Shown here: positions 34,307 to 35,226 of the stretch, one piece after another
Position numbering within the stretch: position 1 is the first letter of the stretch
Layout of the letters: each line of letters begins with the position of its first letter
Assembly: GCA_021790515.1 (NCBI GenBank)
Contig: JAJYHV010000061.1
Span: forward strand, 1 to 35,226
DNA from: Pseudomonadota bacterium
GTDB taxonomy: Bacteria > Pseudomonadota > Gammaproteobacteria > Burkholderiales > Sulfuriferulaceae
DNA length: 35,226 nt
Direction: 5' to 3'
The notes under the pieces: model-generated
Database searches by the model: none
What the model saw: the letters and a program-made list of their open reading frames with translations, nothing else
What the model was told of the DNA's origin: nothing
Program-made: the position numbers and the translations under genes

Positions 34307-35226
34307 ATGTTTCGTTGGCTTTCTCCCGCCATTCGAGCCTTGATTGTCAAAGAATTGTTGAGCATTCTGCGTGACCCGAAGAGCCGCATGTTGTTGATTG
34401 GGCCACCGATTGCCCAGTTGTTGGTGTTTTCGTTTGCGGCGACGCTGGATTTGAATCATGCCGATATTGCGGTCTACAACCGGGACAGCGGTGCCTGGTC
34501 GCGTGAGTGGATCGAACGGGTAGGCGCTGCCAGCTTTGTGCATCAATTGTATCCGGTGCACTCCGAAGCAGCCATGCGTGATCTGATTGCGCGCAAAAAA
34601 GTCATGGCCGGGCTGGAAATTGCCGAAACCGCCTCGCGTGACGTGGCGGCAGGCAAAACAGCCAGCGTGCAAGTCATTCTGGATGGGCGGCGCGCAAACG
34701 CCAACCAGATTTTGCTGGCGTATCTGAGCAGCATCAACGCGAATCTCAACGCCCAGCTTTATTCAGGTACGGTTTCCATTGACGACTTGGCGCCAGTGCG
34801 ACATTGGTTCAATCCCAATCTGATCTATCAGTGGTTTGTGGTGCCGGGCATTGGCGGCATTCTGGTGACGTTCATTACCTTGTTGTTGACCGCGCTGTCG
34901 ATTGCGCGCGAACGCGAATTGGGGACGTTTGATCAATTGCTGGTTTCACCCTGCACGCCGGGTGAAATCATCGTGGCAAAAATGGTCCCGGCATTGTTAG
35001 TGGGTATGGTGCTGGGCATCGCGATGAGCGTTATCGCCATGATTCTGTTTCGCGTGCCGTTCACCGGTTCGTTTGGCTGGTTGGTGTTCAGCATGTTTTT
35101 GTATGTCCTGTCGGTCAATGGCATTGGTTTGATGTTGTCCGCTGTGTGCAATACCCAGCAGCAAGCAATTCTGGGCACGTTTACGTTGGTGGTGCCCAGC
35201 GTGCTGATGTCGGGTTTTGCCACGCC
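34307..35226 (+). CDS. ybhR: ABC-2 type permease YbhR-like (3' end outside the window)
   Basis: Second permease of the exporter, paralogous to YbhS. The visible 306 codons begin MFRWLSPAIRALIVKELLSI with a similar KELLSILRDPKSRMLLIGPP entry helix, a periplasmic domain, and the hallmark IARERELGTFDQLLVSPCTP. The frame remains open to the window end, where about 60-70 residues are missing compared with YbhS. The start follows ybhS directly and has GGAGG five bases upstream. Genes beyond the edge might include an outer-membrane factor. Confidence 0.92.
   Translation, partial: MFRWLSPAIRALIVKELLSILRDPKSRMLLIGPPIAQLLVFSFAATLDLNHADIAVYNRDSGAWSREWIERVGAASFVHQLYPVHSEAAMRDLIARKKVMAGLEIAETASRDVAAGKTASVQVILDGRRANANQILLAYLSSINANLNAQLYSGTVSIDDLAPVRHWFNPNLIYQWFVVPGIGGILVTFITLLLTALSIARERELGTFDQLLVSPCTPGEIIVAKMVPALLVGMVLGIAMSVIAMILFRVPFTGSFGWLVFSMFLYVLSVNGIGLMLSAVCNTQQQAILGTFTLVVPSVLMSGFAT

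Overview
The window is ordinary chromosomal DNA of a Gram-negative proteobacterium: it has an RND pump, LolA, two inner-membrane ABC permeases and periplasmic signal peptides. Proteins and gene order (ftsK-lolA-rarA, trxB next to a Smr gene, xseA, purT, PIN-PhoH next to bcp) point most to Betaproteobacteria, perhaps Burkholderiales or a neighbouring order. This is an inference from recalled synteny and I cannot name a genus. By eye the G+C content is a little over half, with AT-rich intergenic islands. I see no tRNA, rRNA, CRISPR array, prophage or intact transposase.

Layout: (1) 1-5549, minus strand: an mdtABC-type multidrug efflux operon whose last gene, mdtC, runs off the window. (2) 5852-5977: a small transposon-like inverted-repeat element directly behind pnp. 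(3) 5996-8615, minus: rpsO-pnp with a strong promoter, a structured S15 leader and an intergenic hairpin, as in the classical rpsO-pnp operon. (4) 8700-11469, minus: xseA and purT, separated by an AT-rich stretch with three DnaA-box-like sites. (5) 11551-12543, plus: miaA. (6) 12587-19900, minus: ftsK, lolA and rarA (division and chromosome segregation, lipoprotein carriage, fork maintenance), then mutM and a bacterial dynamin-like GTPase. (7) 20249-25492, plus: a small secreted protein, a second copy of the inverted-repeat element, a tight trxB-smr pair, a tight bcp-phoH2-barstar set, and a YceI periplasmic protein. (8) 25512-25639: a dense array of hairpins between convergent genes. (9) 25694-30051, minus: an HDOD-GAF-histidine kinase followed by a REC-PAS-GGDEF-EAL protein, probably a phosphorelay controlling cyclic-di-GMP. 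(10) 30454-35226, plus: a ybhGFSR-type ABC exporter operon, cut in ybhR by the window edge.

Themes: housekeeping nucleic-acid metabolism (PNPase, ExoVII, MiaA, MutM, RarA, FtsK, Smr), redox defence (TrxB, Bcp) and two drug or solute exporters. The least conventional content is between genes: a related pair of non-autonomous inverted-repeat elements, a DnaA-box cluster, tandem repeats in front of both the kinase and the exporter operon, and a translationally coupled PIN-PhoH/barstar pair with no barnase in view. No single locus stands out as a clearly new system; the best leads are the element family, the DnaA-box/AT-rich site and the PhoH2-barstar coupling.
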